64,000 nucleotides of DNA, taken from the NCBI GenBank assembly GCA_963693285.1, contig OY848921.1, forward strand, positions 5,079,497 to 5,143,496, in the 5' to 3' direction. This DNA comes from Xestospongia muta. Lineage: Eukaryota; Porifera; Demospongiae; Haplosclerida; Petrosiidae. A model generated the notes under the pieces. That model saw only the letters and a program-made list of their open reading frames with translations. It ran no database searches and was not told the DNA's origin. Made by a program: the position numbers and the translations under genes. The stretch's first letter is position 1. The number at the start of each line of letters is the position of its first letter. Below are positions 26,301-38,100 of the stretch, in pieces.

Positions 26301-28853
26301 GGAGAAAAAAACAAGCATATGAATCATTTCAGTATAATGTGTATTTAAGTTTAACTATCTTATGACTGACCATTATCATCACCTTTGCAACACTAAAATG
26401 ATTCTACATTATTTCTTAGTGTGACCTTCTATCCATTATAGATGTTACATGGAAACCATTGATCTAGTGATATGTGGAATGTGTAGGTCACATGACCAGT
26501 TTCCAATCACATTATGTAGTCTATACAATGTATGACTATAGCCACATGTTTATTGTTTAGTTAAGATGTCTCTATGCAATTAATTCCCAAGTGAAGTCAT
26601 CTATATTCCTTTATATTCTCTGATGTAAGACAGACTTGAACAATAACTCAAGATATCCTCATAAAAAATAAATGAAACCACTAGCTTCATTAGTCATAAA
26701 CAGGTGAGGTCATATTAAGGTAGTGAAGTAATAATCATGAGCACATGATGCCATGAAAGTTTTCATGATTAAAAAACCCTTCAAGCAAGAAAATCTTTTT
26801 AGACCACATTGTTATGAAAGATGCCAAATTTATAGGAAAAACATTAGAATATTGGAAATTGGACAGTTAACACAGAGAGAAGGCCTAGAAGAAAGTTTGA
26901 ACTAATCAATCACACTATCATTGTAGGGGTCATGGTAAAGACTAACAAAATTCATAGGTTGCCAAATGCGCTGGCAGCTAACATTGTGGTTTAACTTTAT
27001 TCAGCACTTTTAATTGCAGCATATACTAGTAGAATAAAGAATGTAAAATGGACAAACTGTTAGTTAGTAAGTAGACCAAATCATTATAGGGGTGCCTAGC
27101 AGCATCCCAGATAGAACAAAATTAATGTTTGGAGCAAATTCGTTTGAACTATGATTAAATTAAGATTAAATGTACAAGTACTATCCCAACACTTGGCAGA
27201 ATCATATACCGTTAATGAAACAATTTTAATAGCTGGTAGTGCAAGAATTATTTTAGGAACTAGCTAGAATCTACTTTTGTGTGTTATAATGGCACAAATA
27301 AATATATCTCTAACATTAAGTCACACCATAAATAGTGTAATAAGTTATTTATAAAAACATTCTAGCTATTGAAACAAGTAAGGTTTATTACTATACAAAT
27401 TAAAACAAATTTTTAATAGCATTATGTACATTAGGTTACCTCATAGGAAATACCTAAATTATATTAACTCACATGATCCCAAACATATGAGGGTGATTAT
27501 GTAATGGCATGTTCTGTTTGGCCTTCAACATGAAGATAGTAATACTGAACTGACTACATTCATAGATATCCATAAAAGCAGCTGGAGCATCTTTTATAAA
27601 TGGAGGAAAGTCCCAAGACTTATCAACAATTGATGAATTTACATTAAAATCATCAGCTGTTAGTTGAGACATCTATAAAAGATAGAGATAATGTAGTAAC
27701 TCCCTTATATTACACAGTACATGTATTACATTTAACATTCATCTGAAGTCACCTTAGTTTTATACTGCCTACATGTATACTTTATAGTTGTAAATGGCAT
27801 AAACTGAGTTTATGTCTAAATGATTTAAGATTGCTCTGATAAAGCCTAATACTTTAAGGCAAGAAATATTGGTAAAGCATTTGATTTGGCAAAATCAAAG
27901 TAAGATTACCAAATTTAAAAGCCACCAACAATAATTTATATACTGGCTCCATGCCCATAAAAAGGGAGTAATGTTGTTGTATTGACTTATTAGTGTGAGA
28001 TGTTTATTATCCTACAACTGAAAACCAGGGGTTGATTTGTTACTATGAGAGTGTAATAAAACCTATTGTCTTGGCTAGTGGTTGATTCAAAATGACAATG
28101 ATAAACTGGCTATTGAACTTATAGTGGTGATTAAGCAGTCAATTATTAATACATGGTTAGTTTTTGCTCTCGTTAATGAGTATAGAAGGTCCTTAAGCCC
28201 CCATACAGGCTGTGTAAGGATCCTGAAAGAGTGCATAAGACCAGTAAACAAATGCGATAGCTTTCTGTTCATTTATAATTTTGTGGTTAAGCCTACTCTA
28301 TTTTGGTAATTGCTGAATTAAAAATAGGCAATCTTTGGCATCTCACTAACTTCAATGCTCATCAATATTTCCAGCTATATGGCAACATTTTAAATATAAT
28401 ATTGCATCAATATATGACCATCACAGGTAGTGTCAACTCAAGAGGAGGTGAGTAGGTTAAGCATTTTTAGTGTTTATTATCTGTCTCTGTAGTTGTGACT
28501 AGAATAGCCAAAATATCATGAGAAATCAGTAAATGTCATCATAAGTCATGTAAGTTGGCTCTACTAACAAAGAAGAAGCCAGAGGTATAAAAGGCTTAGA
28601 AATACACAAAATTAACAACCTTAATATGACCGCATAACCAATAAGAACATAGTCTCTTAGGTAAAAGACTATCTACACAACATACTAGATTCAAAACAGA
28701 CAACTTCAGCGTATACGTAGATTCACTTACAATAGTTATAAGCTTTTCTACATCTTGAGAATAGAGTTTGTCAGTTCGTGATCGACTAAATGTTGCCTTC
28801 GCCTGCTGAACCATTTGTTGAACTCGACGTACACTAGCACCAGCCATATTCAC
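23333..28853 (-). CDS. ADO: Thiol (cysteamine) dioxygenase ADO
   Basis: Span includes introns. ADO is a non-haem iron enzyme of the PCO/ADO family that oxidises cysteamine and N-terminal cysteines with O2. Six exons with consistent phase: 28731-28853, 27473-27672, 26123-26296, 24452-24542, 23633-23649 (17 nt) and 23333-23417, giving 229 residues (human: about 270). Exon 1 (VRRVQQMVQQAKATF) resembles the ADO N-terminus. Exon 2 ends in LHNHPHMFGIM, matching LHDHPGMHGM of human ADO and supplying the two metal-binding histidines of an HxH pair; exon 3 has MKVLLGS and the third histidine in GNIHEI; exon 4 has AFLDILAPPYDP and DGRDCTYF, near-identical to the family; exon 6 has VWLTP. The start could be Met 28853 or Met 28847. 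The C-terminal end is the least certain: a GTAAGT just after VPQ could instead join a further exon nearer 23050. Neighbour: convergent with SPT6. Confidence 0.9.
25779..25976. mobile_element. Near-perfect hairpin MITE-like element, ~200 bp
   Basis: Almost the whole element is one inverted repeat. Left arm: CTTGGTATGCTGTTATGGCT, then ACTTGTTCATTGATTGATTA. Reverse complement of right arm: CTTGGTATCCAATATTATGG, then CTACTTGTTCAGTGATTATC. Pairing continues inward through AAGAAAT..TAACTC to CTCTGAG. It lies in the ADO intron between exons 3 and 4, non-coding. Confidence 0.8.
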
Positions 28854-31655
28854 TTGAATGGGCGTGTCTGTCTCTAATTAAAGCTACACGTAAATTTTTA
28901 ATTTACATTATCAGAATTATCTTCTAGGCCAGTTTATGCAAGTCCAGCTTTATCTTTATAGTACAGGCATCTTCTACTTACGGCTGTTTCATGAGTGGTT
29001 CTGGATGTAACCATTGACAGGATTGTGTCATAATTAATCCCTAATGGTCTTAGCCCCAAAACCTTCCTAGACACCATTTTTAGCTTGTATTTCTATAGGT
29101 AAACCAGCTTAGTGTTACACGAAGAAGCAACCACTCAATTCTACTTACAGGTTATTGTAGTAGGTCATAACCTCCTTAACTTTGGTTATTTCAGTCTTTC
29201 TGGTTTTCAATAACCTCTTCTCAATCTGTCATTCACTGATCTGGTTGTTAGCTGTTCTAAGTACAGTGCTCACCTGGCCCATTCATAATCATTCTGATAG
29301 TAAGAAGTCTTATACCATTATGTCAAGCTAAATTATTTGAAACATTAGTGGTAGTTATGCATTTACTTCAGGCTTAAGTGACCCAGACTGGCATCTCGAT
29401 TTCTCATTCAGGCTGTTAAGTTATCAGTTACGATTTGAAAAAGTTGACCTACCAATAACGAGAAGCTATGGCTGTCTGACTCCCCACATAATTATAGTAA
29501 TTGAGTACCAGAAACGTTTAGAATGTGTGTCTTCATGATATGATTGCAATTATATGGTTTGTCTGGCTAGTCTTCACCATGATGTTCAATATCAATTTTG
29601 TGTGATAATTTCACACATACACAACGAAATCAATACTGTCTCAATTGTATATACATGTTGGCAAAACTATAATTATCAAGTATAGTTAGATGTTCAGGGA
29701 GCTTATATGTTTGCAACAGCAAAATTTGAATTATGAGGCTCAACAGTTGTTGGGCAATATTTTATGTTAGCTGTAGATGTCATCTGGAAGACATCATCTA
29801 ATCCTCTGTAAATTAAGAAGGTAAAATTCTCAGGAAAATTACAACACCAATAACATTTGAGAGTAGGTTTGAAGGAGTTTACAATGTATCAACTAAATCA
29901 GCAGAGTTGTCCTCCAAATTTAATATCAGTTCCATTACTCTTGATGTCAAAGCTGGTTTACTGATCAGTAACATGTCCTTTCTATTGCAGAATATTTTTA
30001 TATCTGGTACATTGACTTCACCACTTTCTATCAATGTTAGTGCAGTTATTTACAAAGCGACACCACTACTTTAGATCTGTTAGAATCTTGGATATTGGAC
30101 CAATTATGTTACTGGTTATTGTTTACATCATTGGGAACAACATGAGAGACAATGATCTGGTACTACAACATGTATATTTCAGTGAATATAGTAGTATTCC
30201 TATTATGCTTAGTATAAGTAGAACCTATGTAGCTAGCTGGTCATTCTTTGTTTTCAAATGGTGTCCTAGACTTGCCTGAACTCCTCACTGCATCAACTGT
30301 AATCATTGTGTATAATGGTCAAGGATGTTAATTATGTCACTTGTCTCATGGATCATTTCACTGTGATTGTAACAGTGGGCTTGAACTTTCCTCCAACAAA
30401 CATGGCTAGGTAATTAGAATACTAACATTGGTTGTTATAGGTGTGGTTTATAGATTTAGTGACCCAGAATCAACGGATTGTATTGTATAGTGTAACAACG
30501 AAGTTGGTTTTTAATACCTGTATATTGTCTTCAGCACAGCTATTCTTTGCTTTGATAATAATAACACGTTGGTATCAAGTAATATGTGAATAACTCAATC
30601 TTTTTCATAACATAATATTATAGCTGTTGTAATCATTATAATTATTGGAGTGAAATGAGTCGAAGACAACATGTAATTGCCAAGGGTTCCATAATGGTTG
30701 TTAGCAACATTTATGCCATGGATGAAGAGAAACCTTTGATAAAACAAGAATCAAGTTGAATGTTGAATTGCACATATGCATGGGATATAGGTAATTATTG
30801 ATCATACTTTTAAAACATACAACTCTAACATAATGGCAAAAAAGAACATGGTTAACTTATGGATGTCGATAATTATATATAGCACATATAAACATCTAGC
30901 TAGGGTAAGTGGTGGAAAGAGAAAATGATGTACTATGTAGTTAGGTCATCATGCCTTTTTTCTATGAAAATATTGACTCTTCCAAAGCTGACATTCCACA
31001 TGCATGCATAGTTGTACATATAGCCTATTTAATCACCCTTAAACTCACTTAAGACTGTATTATAATTACAAGCTAGTATGGAACCATCAGGATTCTATAT
31101 ACAGGCTGTATTTGATATCTGATCTAATCACATATGATTCACTCATGTCTAAAGAAATATTTATTACTAGTATAGATCTATAATATTAGTTAGCTATTGA
31201 CACTGGTTACAGAAAAGTAAAAATGGATGTATAGGCATTACCAACACTCTAGAAACTACTTTCATCAAAGTAAAATAAGGAATATAGGCTTATATAGCAC
31301 TTTTGTGAGAAAATGTATTTACTGGTAAATGTGTTTGTGCATATGCATGGACTTTGGGCAATGATTACTTGATATATTTGGAATCGGTATTATACACTCT
31401 TTATCTTCACTTGATGTGTCAGCATGTAGGTCTGATCTGATATTGCATACAGTGTAAGACAGCTAACAAACCAACACAAAGCAGAATTGTGTATGAAATT
31501 TTAAAGACTTCTCAGTGATTTCAGATAGAGATTTCTGATCTCAACGGTGAGATTGTCCAATTGAGGGTTTCAGCCTCTTGTCGCTAACTAAGCCTTGTGC
31601 AGGTTTAGCTAGGGTGTGGTTTTAATATCTAAGTGGGTGGAGTCATAAGACAAAA
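28854..31655. other. Intergenic region ADO-MEAF6, no gene recognised
   Basis: 2.8 kb of AT-rich sequence. The first ~100 bp should contain the ADO promoter and the last ~100 bp the MEAF6 promoter. An 81-codon frame at 30034-30279 has no recognised similarity. Around 29960-30660 short coding-like patches occur in shifting frames (SPLSINVSA near 30010; a hydrophobic VVIIIIIGV near 30627), which could be a badly decayed receptor-type gene, but this is not enough for a call. Confidence 0.35.
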
Positions 31656-32138
31656 ATGGCGGCCAACCAGCATCAACAGTTAGATACAAGAGCTGAATTA
31701 GCGGAACTGCTTAAAAGAAAGAGTGAATTGTCAGAGAGTTTGGCGAATCTAGAGAGACAAATTTATGCTTTTGAAGGTAGTTATCTCGAAGACACTCTAG
31801 CGTATGGCAACGTCATCAAAGGATGGGAGGGCTACCAAAACCAATTACGTTCACAACAGAACAAGCCTGAGCGTAAGAGAAAGAAATTTTCTGACTCAGA
31901 TAGACTTTTTTCACGTTCTTCTGTAACTTCACAAGCAGCCAATAACCCTCGGTATGATGGAGAGGCATTTCATGAAGACTTATCAATACAGGACTCAATT
32001 GAAGATATGAGTGACACTCACTCACAAAGTTCTACTTTAAGTCAAGAATTTGATCGCTATTCTCTCAAGACTTTCAAAGACTTTACTCACAAATTAGGTC
32101 CTCAGAATAAGAAAAGAAAACAAAAACATCTGAAATAA
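31656..32138 (+). CDS. MEAF6: MEAF6 / Eaf6, subunit of NuA4 and MOZ/MORF-type acetyltransferase complexes
   Basis: Single exon, 160 codons. MEAF6 is a small nuclear scaffold subunit of MYST histone acetyltransferase complexes (NuA4/TIP60, HBO1, MOZ/MORF). Residues 10-60 carry the conserved block: [14 protein letters not shown], then [27 protein letters not shown], with the coiled-coil heptads that pack into the complex. [10 protein letters not shown] (about residues 83-92) matches human RLFSKSSVTS. The C-terminal part is Ser/Asp-rich and ends in a basic stretch (KKRKQKH), as in the animal protein, which is about 190-200 residues. The start codon sits in ACAAAAATGGCGG, a good initiation context. 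The lack of introns is unusual next to its intron-rich neighbours but plausible for so short a gene. Confidence 0.93.
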   Translation: MAANQHQQLDTRAELAELLKRKSELSESLANLERQIYAFEGSYLEDTLAYGNVIKGWEGYQNQLRSQQNKPERKRKKFSDSDRLFSRSSVTSQAANNPRYDGEAFHEDLSIQDSIEDMSDTHSQSSTLSQEFDRYSLKTFKDFTHKLGPQNKKRKQKHLK

Positions 32139-32384
32139 TTTGCCATTGACTTATGAATATTAATTATTTAACTTGTCACAAGTGGGGGGTTGTACAGCTG
32201 CACACGTTATCACAAGTAAGATAATACAGGAGTACATATAATAACTACATAATGACAGAAACAAGACTCATCTTTAGTGTGTACTGGTGGCTGTGGCCAA
32301 AACATATAGAGCACTGCATGACACATGTATAAACTAGATTGAAAGCATCACATAATTCATTGCAATATCTATTTTAGCTCTTAT

Positions 32385-32536
32385 TATTGTTGCTAAAATT
32401 GGATATTGTTTAGTAGTTCCATCTTCAATATAAGGAAACAGCCCAAAAATCCATCCACTAACAAAAGGACCTCCAGAACCATGTCGAACTTTGTAGATAT
32501 TTGACCAAAAGTTCTTGTCTACACGACCTTCTTTGT
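32385..32536 (-). pseudogene. DUF4419 gene relic, inverted middle fragment
   Basis: Read on the minus strand it gives VDKNFWSNIYK, then GSGGPFVSGWIFGLFPYIED, matching VDKSFWSSVYK and GSGGPYISGWIINLFPYMD of the intact DUF4419 protein at 33939-35018. No start or stop of its own; the fragment breaks off at both ends and butts head-to-head against the plus-strand relic at 32539. Confidence 0.8.
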
Positions 32537-32538
32537 TT

Positions 32539-32655
32539 CAGATCAAATGGATTTGTAGGAGCTGTTCACACAACTTATGACAAACATTATCCATTAGTTC
32601 TCTCCTGATCATATATGGATGTGTACTGCTCAAGGATTTGCTGCTATGTTTCTTG
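32539..32655 (+). pseudogene. DUF4419 gene relic, N-terminal fragment
   Basis: Plus strand: SNGFVGAVHTTYDKHYPLVL, then after a one-base frameshift DHIWMCTAQGFAA. This matches SNGFVGAVHTAYAKHYPLVL and DHIWMCIVQGFAA of the intact gene. Coding similarity ends after about 40 codons. Confidence 0.85.
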
Positions 32656-33287
32656 ATAATCGTAGGGCTTTTCCTGCCAATTCTAGAAAAAGTTGTATTT
32701 TTGTAGTGCTTACTACTGGGTACAGAACTTCAGTTTGAATCTATATTTCTAGTTTGCTAAAATTACTTAAGAAAGAAGCTTTTCCTAATGAAATGTTTGG
32801 AAAGGAAAATATTAATGATTAGAAAAAGAAAAATTAGGCAAGGAAGTTAATTGAAGAAATTCACTATGAAGAAATGTTAGCAGAATATGACACTCTCCAT
32901 CAAGCAGAAAGTTTCTTTTTTTAAGTTGGTCATTCCTATTGCAATCCTTTCATAGTAGCAATTTGTATTACTTTTACATTCCTGCTTTGTGGTTACATCA
33001 CTTGTATGTTTGGTGTTCCACAAGAAGCTCTAAATGATTATTTTGGAGGGTTTATTTTTCATGTCTTATTTCTAGTTGTGATATTTAATTTCCATACAAT
33101 ATATATTGCCACATTCTGGACTTCCCCTCCTATTCAGTATGTTTCTGTGGTCACAACTTTTGTTATTTTTGGTTGTATGGTATGTTGCTCAGAAGTTTAT
33201 TTGGTTTGATTTTATATAGCCATGTCTATATGCAAAGAGATATGGAATAAATGAATGTTCCATGGTATTTATAGAATTAATGCCCTT

Positions 33288-33460
33288 ACAACTGATCAGT
33301 TTCTCCATGTTTTTGTTACCACGCCATTTGTATGGGAATATATGCACAAAATATTTGATAGCATTTTCATGCTGGATTTATGGGAGCTTGTCAAGATCCT
33401 ATATTGCTTGCTATCCACCCAGTTATTGGATGGGCTGTGGTAAATGATATTAGCACTTAA
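33288..33460 (+). pseudogene. DUF4419 gene relic, C-terminal fragment with frameshifts
   Basis: Plus strand: ALTTDQFL, VTTPFVWEY, then in shifted frames HAGFMGACQDPILLAIHPVI and GWAVVND before a stop, matching TTPFVWEY, YAGFIGASQDPVTLSIHPEI and GWAIVAD of the intact gene. At least two frameshifts. With the two relics upstream it marks a broken and rearranged paralogue. Confidence 0.85.
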
Positions 33461-33938
33461 ATTTATAATAAATTATTGTCTCAAAGATATGTATTAATGA
33501 GGTCTTTTAAAATTTTTGATATAAAATGTTGAGCTCTAAAGAAACTTTCTGCAGTAAAAATCATATCATATTTTAGAACAAAATACAAAAAATGTATATC
33601 CATTCAACTGTTTGTTAATTGATAGTATATAATACTCAATTTGATAATACTCAGTATATGTCCAAACAAAGTTATATAAAATACAATTAACAAGTCCTTG
33701 CATGTATGATTGCTTTTGACCAAATTATTCTATATCTAATCATGTATGCCTGGTGGCAAACTTTGGCCTGCTTTAAATGACTTTTACTTTAAATGGTACC
33801 AAAACATTCTATATGAAAATATATATAAATGGAATTTGTACAATGGTTTCACTTTGCAAAATTATATATGGCAAATATTTACACATACACACTGTCATAA
33901 AAATTTAAATTTTCAAAGCTTGAAAGGTGATTGCTTTG
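33461..33938. other. AT-rich spacer, probable 3' flank of the DUF4419 gene
   Basis: No gene recognised; the two small plus-strand frames here lie in low-complexity AT-rich DNA. Confidence 0.4.
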
Positions 33939-35018
33939 TTAAAATAATGGATGTGTCTTCTTTACTTTCTCAAGTTCTTCATCAGCTACAATAGCCCAGC
34001 CAATCTCAGGATGGATACTAAGAGTGACAGGATCTTGACTGGCACCTATAAACCCAGCATAAAAGTGCATCTCAAAATCTTGTCCTAAATATTCCCAAAC
34101 AAATGGAGTTGTAGTCACTCCTGGAGGTAATGAGTCAGTTGTAGCACCATGACCAAACTGGCTTTCAGCCATACGAGATTTCCAATCCTGCCAAGTGTAT
34201 TTCAGCCAATGATTCCTTTTAGTATCCATATATGGAAAAAGGTTGATAATCCATCCTGAAATATAAGGACCTCCAGAGCCACCAGTCTGCTTGTAAACAC
34301 TCGACCAAAAGGATTTATCAACATGACCTTCAACTGTAGCTACAAACTGATCCAGGATGGGTTTGAGGGGGTCAATCCACCATTGGAGATCAAACTGGGC
34401 CAGACCTAGGGCTCTCTCTCGTAGCTGTTTCCAGTCATCCACTGTACCCTCCAATGTGATCTGTGGAATACCACAGAGAGTACGTAAACGATAACTAAAA
34501 TACTCTTTAAAAGCATCCATTAACACAACTTCTGCTGCTGCCTTCTCAACAGGACCAGTAGTAGTAAAGGTAGGAGTGAGTAGATCATGAGTTTTCCCTC
34601 CAATATGACTACGAATCTGGATAGAGAACTCGGAAAACACTTCAGGCCATGGATTGTGTGGGGAACCTTTAACAAAGTCATCCCTCTGGATTATAACAGT
34701 TTTCTTTCCTTCATGTTCGACAAATAAATGACGTAGTTTTTCTGCATTTTGATTGACATGAGCAGCAAATCCTTGAACAATACACATCCATATATGATCA
34801 GGAGAGAGAACTAATGGATAATGTTTAGCATAAGCTGTGTGAACAGCTCCTACAAATCCATTTGATCCGAAACAAGCTACAGGGATTCGATCATTACTTG
34901 GAGGTGATTGAGCTTCAATTTTAGCTCTGTTGCAAAAATTAGACACCAATTTCTCCCATTCTACAGATGGTAGGGACGTAGAAGGTGTCTGAACTTCATC
35001 AACTTTGAAAGTAGCCAT
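33939..35018 (-). CDS. DUF4419 domain protein, intronless
   Basis: One uninterrupted frame of 359 codons, start at 35018 (MATFKVDEVQ). It is a DUF4419-family protein (function unknown): SPDHIWMCIVQGFAAHVN at about residues 72-89 is the family's hallmark block, preceded by FVGAVHTAYAKHYPLVL and followed by DLLTPTFTTT, LEGTVDDWKQLRERA (about residues 188-202), GGPYISGWI (about 248-256), TTPFVWEY and the C-terminal IHPEIGWAIV. No signal peptide or membrane span, so probably cytosolic. It is divergent from DEPDC5 with start codons 114 bp apart. It has no intron in a neighbourhood where most genes have many, and it has a degraded paralogue just downstream. The family also occurs in fungi, protists and bacteria, so retroposition or horizontal origin is possible, but I cannot test it here. 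Confidence 0.85.
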   Translation of the reverse strand: MATFKVDEVQTPSTSLPSVEWEKLVSNFCNRAKIEAQSPPSNDRIPVACFGSNGFVGAVHTAYAKHYPLVLSPDHIWMCIVQGFAAHVNQNAEKLRHLFVEHEGKKTVIIQRDDFVKGSPHNPWPEVFSEFSIQIRSHIGGKTHDLLTPTFTTTGPVEKAAAEVVLMDAFKEYFSYRLRTLCGIPQITLEGTVDDWKQLRERALGLAQFDLQWWIDPLKPILDQFVATVEGHVDKSFWSSVYKQTGGSGGPYISGWIINLFPYMDTKRNHWLKYTWQDWKSRMAESQFGHGATTDSLPPGVTTTPFVWEYLGQDFEMHFYAGFIGASQDPVTLSIHPEIGWAIVADEELEKVKKTHPLF

Positions 35019-35132
35019 TAGGAACTATGAACAATGACTGTGCAATTACGTACCTTTGTAGCCGCCCCCTAGGCCTAATTAAACAGGAAAGAGGTACTGG
35101 CAATTGTAGTTAAAAGCCACGCCTCATATAAA
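35019..35132. promoter_or_regulatory. Bidirectional promoter between DUF4419 gene and DEPDC5
   Basis: Only 114 bp separate the two divergent start codons, so both transcripts must start in or near this stretch. It contains a C-rich patch (GCCGCCCCCTAGGCC near 35060) in an otherwise AT-rich region; no TATA box at a suitable place. Confidence 0.55.
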
Positions 35133-38100
35133 ATGTCTGTCAAAAGGAGTAAAGACAGTCCATCGTCTCCAGGCAAGTTCTACTTAGAAAGCAAAATCAT
35201 CAAGTTACGAACACATCCAAGGAACTTTAGTGGTAAGTATATACTACCAGTTCTCAACTTATACTGTATAAGTATACTACTACCATAATTGGGGAAATCA
35301 ATGTGGCATTAAAAAAATTCGAACTGCCCAAAATTTAGCCATTGAAATATCAATGCTTGTTTAAATAATACGGACACACACACACACACTGGCACAAGGT
35401 TGGCATGGTTTACTTGGCAATTGTATTATGTTGTATAATGCACCAAGGTAGTGCATGTTAACTATCTACTGTTTATTAATACTGGCAAAAGGGTCATCCT
35501 CTGAATCACAGTCACTCTCAGCTTTATCCATTGGCTCACAGATTCCTGCCTCGACAAACCCTCCACGCACAATTCCAGCCTTGGTTCTAAGGTAGTCATA
35601 GGCAGAGATAATCCACCTTGCACTGAGGGCCTTCATCATGTGTGATCTAAATTAATGCATGGAAAAAATATTTTCTTAATAATGTGGAAGCCAATTTACT
35701 TGCATTTATAACATTAATAAGACAATCGCATTAATTTTCCCAATTACGGTATCTGTTTGTGTATTAGATGAAGACCTGATAGTTAATATTGAGTCATTTG
35801 CTAAAGACAAATTTCAACTCTGGGAGGGTACAGTTATTGAGATATTTCCATTAGACGAGCGGCTATCAGATGAACGAAGGTAACATCCATTATTGTAATA
35901 TACTATGTGTTGTTCTTGTAATAGAAACCACCTCATTTTGGAAGTAAAAATTGCCTCTCCTGATGTTCAAGCTAAAGGTACTTCAAATTACTAGCTAGGA
36001 TATTTAACACTTTAAGTTAGTTTGTTAAGTATATAAAGTGAACAGAAGTCATACATTCCTTGTTGCTCTCTTCTATATCTACTAGTACTGGTAGTTGTAA
36101 TATTATGATTCTCTACTTTGTTGAGCTTGACACATACAAACTAATAAAATAAATTTGAGGTGAATACTATTGTCTATTAATATATTTTGTTAACCTGATA
36201 ACATTATTTGATGTGATCTTTGTTAAACTATATAGGTGGTCCATTAAGTATTAGTCAAGAAGTAGCACAGGCTTTTAATCTTAATGGACTCAGAGAAGTA
36301 TGTATTAGACGAGTTGACAAACAGCTGGTTGCTTTGGACTTGGTAGAGTTTAGATTTAAGGTAAGAACTAGTATAGACTGCCACCCTTTTCTTTAAAAAA
36401 TGAACATGATACAGTTAATATAACATTATTATTATCTATAGTGTAAATAGGTGTGTACTATTATTTTATATTATGGCAATAGTAATAATGTAATATGTCT
36501 CTATTATATTTAGGATCAAGCTTTAAGTAGAAGTGATATGTGGAGATTTACAAACAGTTTGGTATGTCACTGTAACTGTACTAAACCAACTTAAGTTATA
36601 ACTTGTATATTATTGTAATAGACATTATAATTATTGTCCTGTATTGTCTAGATTGGTAAAGGAATGTATGTGTCTAGAAAACTACAGTTCGCTGGTATGT
36701 TATTAAGAGTGAGTGATCTTTGGGCTCAGGGAGATAAAGTGATGAGTGGAGCTGTAGTAGATACTACTAGGGTAAGAGAATATTTATATATATGAAAGTG
36801 AAGTGATCTTTATTGTTTATTGTAGGTTGTGTTCAGATCATCATCTTCACAGATGTTTCTCTTTCTTCAAGTTAGTTTTGAAACATGGGAGTTTGATCCA
36901 AATGGTCAGTAAGTAATATAATATGACAGTACTGTTTGTAACATTTATAGGAGACTTATATTTTGATAAAGGAGTCGATGGATTTCTCAAGGACCTCTTC
37001 TCACAATGGAAGGCATGCCACTATTCTTAGCATGTAATGTGATATAATAGTATTTCTAATGACAGGAGAAAAAATGTAATCATGAAGTGACACTTGTTTT
37101 GTTTGCAAGAAAGTACTACCAGTCACAAGGTGGGCTTATATTGCTCCTATAATGGATGATCTGTGTACTATATTTTAAGATACCACTGATGGACTAGAGA
37201 AACATGTCATAAAACAAGATATATGTGGTAGATGGTACCAAGATTTCTACAAGTATGTGATATACCTACATACATAATAGAGCCATTATTGGTTTGTTGT
37301 TATTTTTATATCAATGTGAAGTGAAACTGAATATACATTTTATAATTAGTACATGAAATTTCTTATTTTGTAATTATATAAAATATTCTTCACTGTTATT
37401 GAAGATTACAATAGTTTGTTTGTGTGTGGGGGTGGGTATGACCCCTGACAAAGCTTTCAAACTTTTTTTGTAAATCTACTTTATTTTATTTAGAGTTATT
37501 GTTCAGAGAGAAAGTCGTGATGATTGGTCAAGTGCTATTGTTGAAGTGAAGAAGAACTTCCAAACATTTCAACAAGTTCTCAAACCTGGAGTTAATATAA
37601 GTCACCTAATATATGGTATGTAATATTATAACTATTAATATATGGTATGTAATATTATAACTATTAATATATGGTATGTAATAATATAACTATTGAAGAC
37701 TAGTGTAATATTATCATTAATGATGTTATTATATTTTCAGAGGAAGATAATACTGATGAAAAACAAGATCAATGGATATCAACAGCTGCTGAAGGAAATG
37801 TTTTGGAAGCTATTAACTTAGCGATAAATGGTAAATTACTTAGTGAATTAACAACCTCTTTACACCTCATCTTCCCCAATCTCTCTACCCTCTGTCTGTT
37901 TATCTCTCTCTTTTTCTTAATCCCTTAGTATTTGAGTCTCAGAACAAAGACTGTAGTTTTTATACAACAGGTCAACAAATAGTCTTGATATCTCCTGGAG
38001 TAGGAGTATTTGAAGTAAATATTATTTACATTTTTGTTAGTATTACATGTACTGTATTATTAGGTGGATCATGAACTAAGTAGATTAACTAAAGAGAGAA

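Noticed and set aside
30034..30279. 81-codon plus-strand ORF
   Set aside because: No recognised motif, no splice context that links it to other exons, AT-rich intergenic setting.
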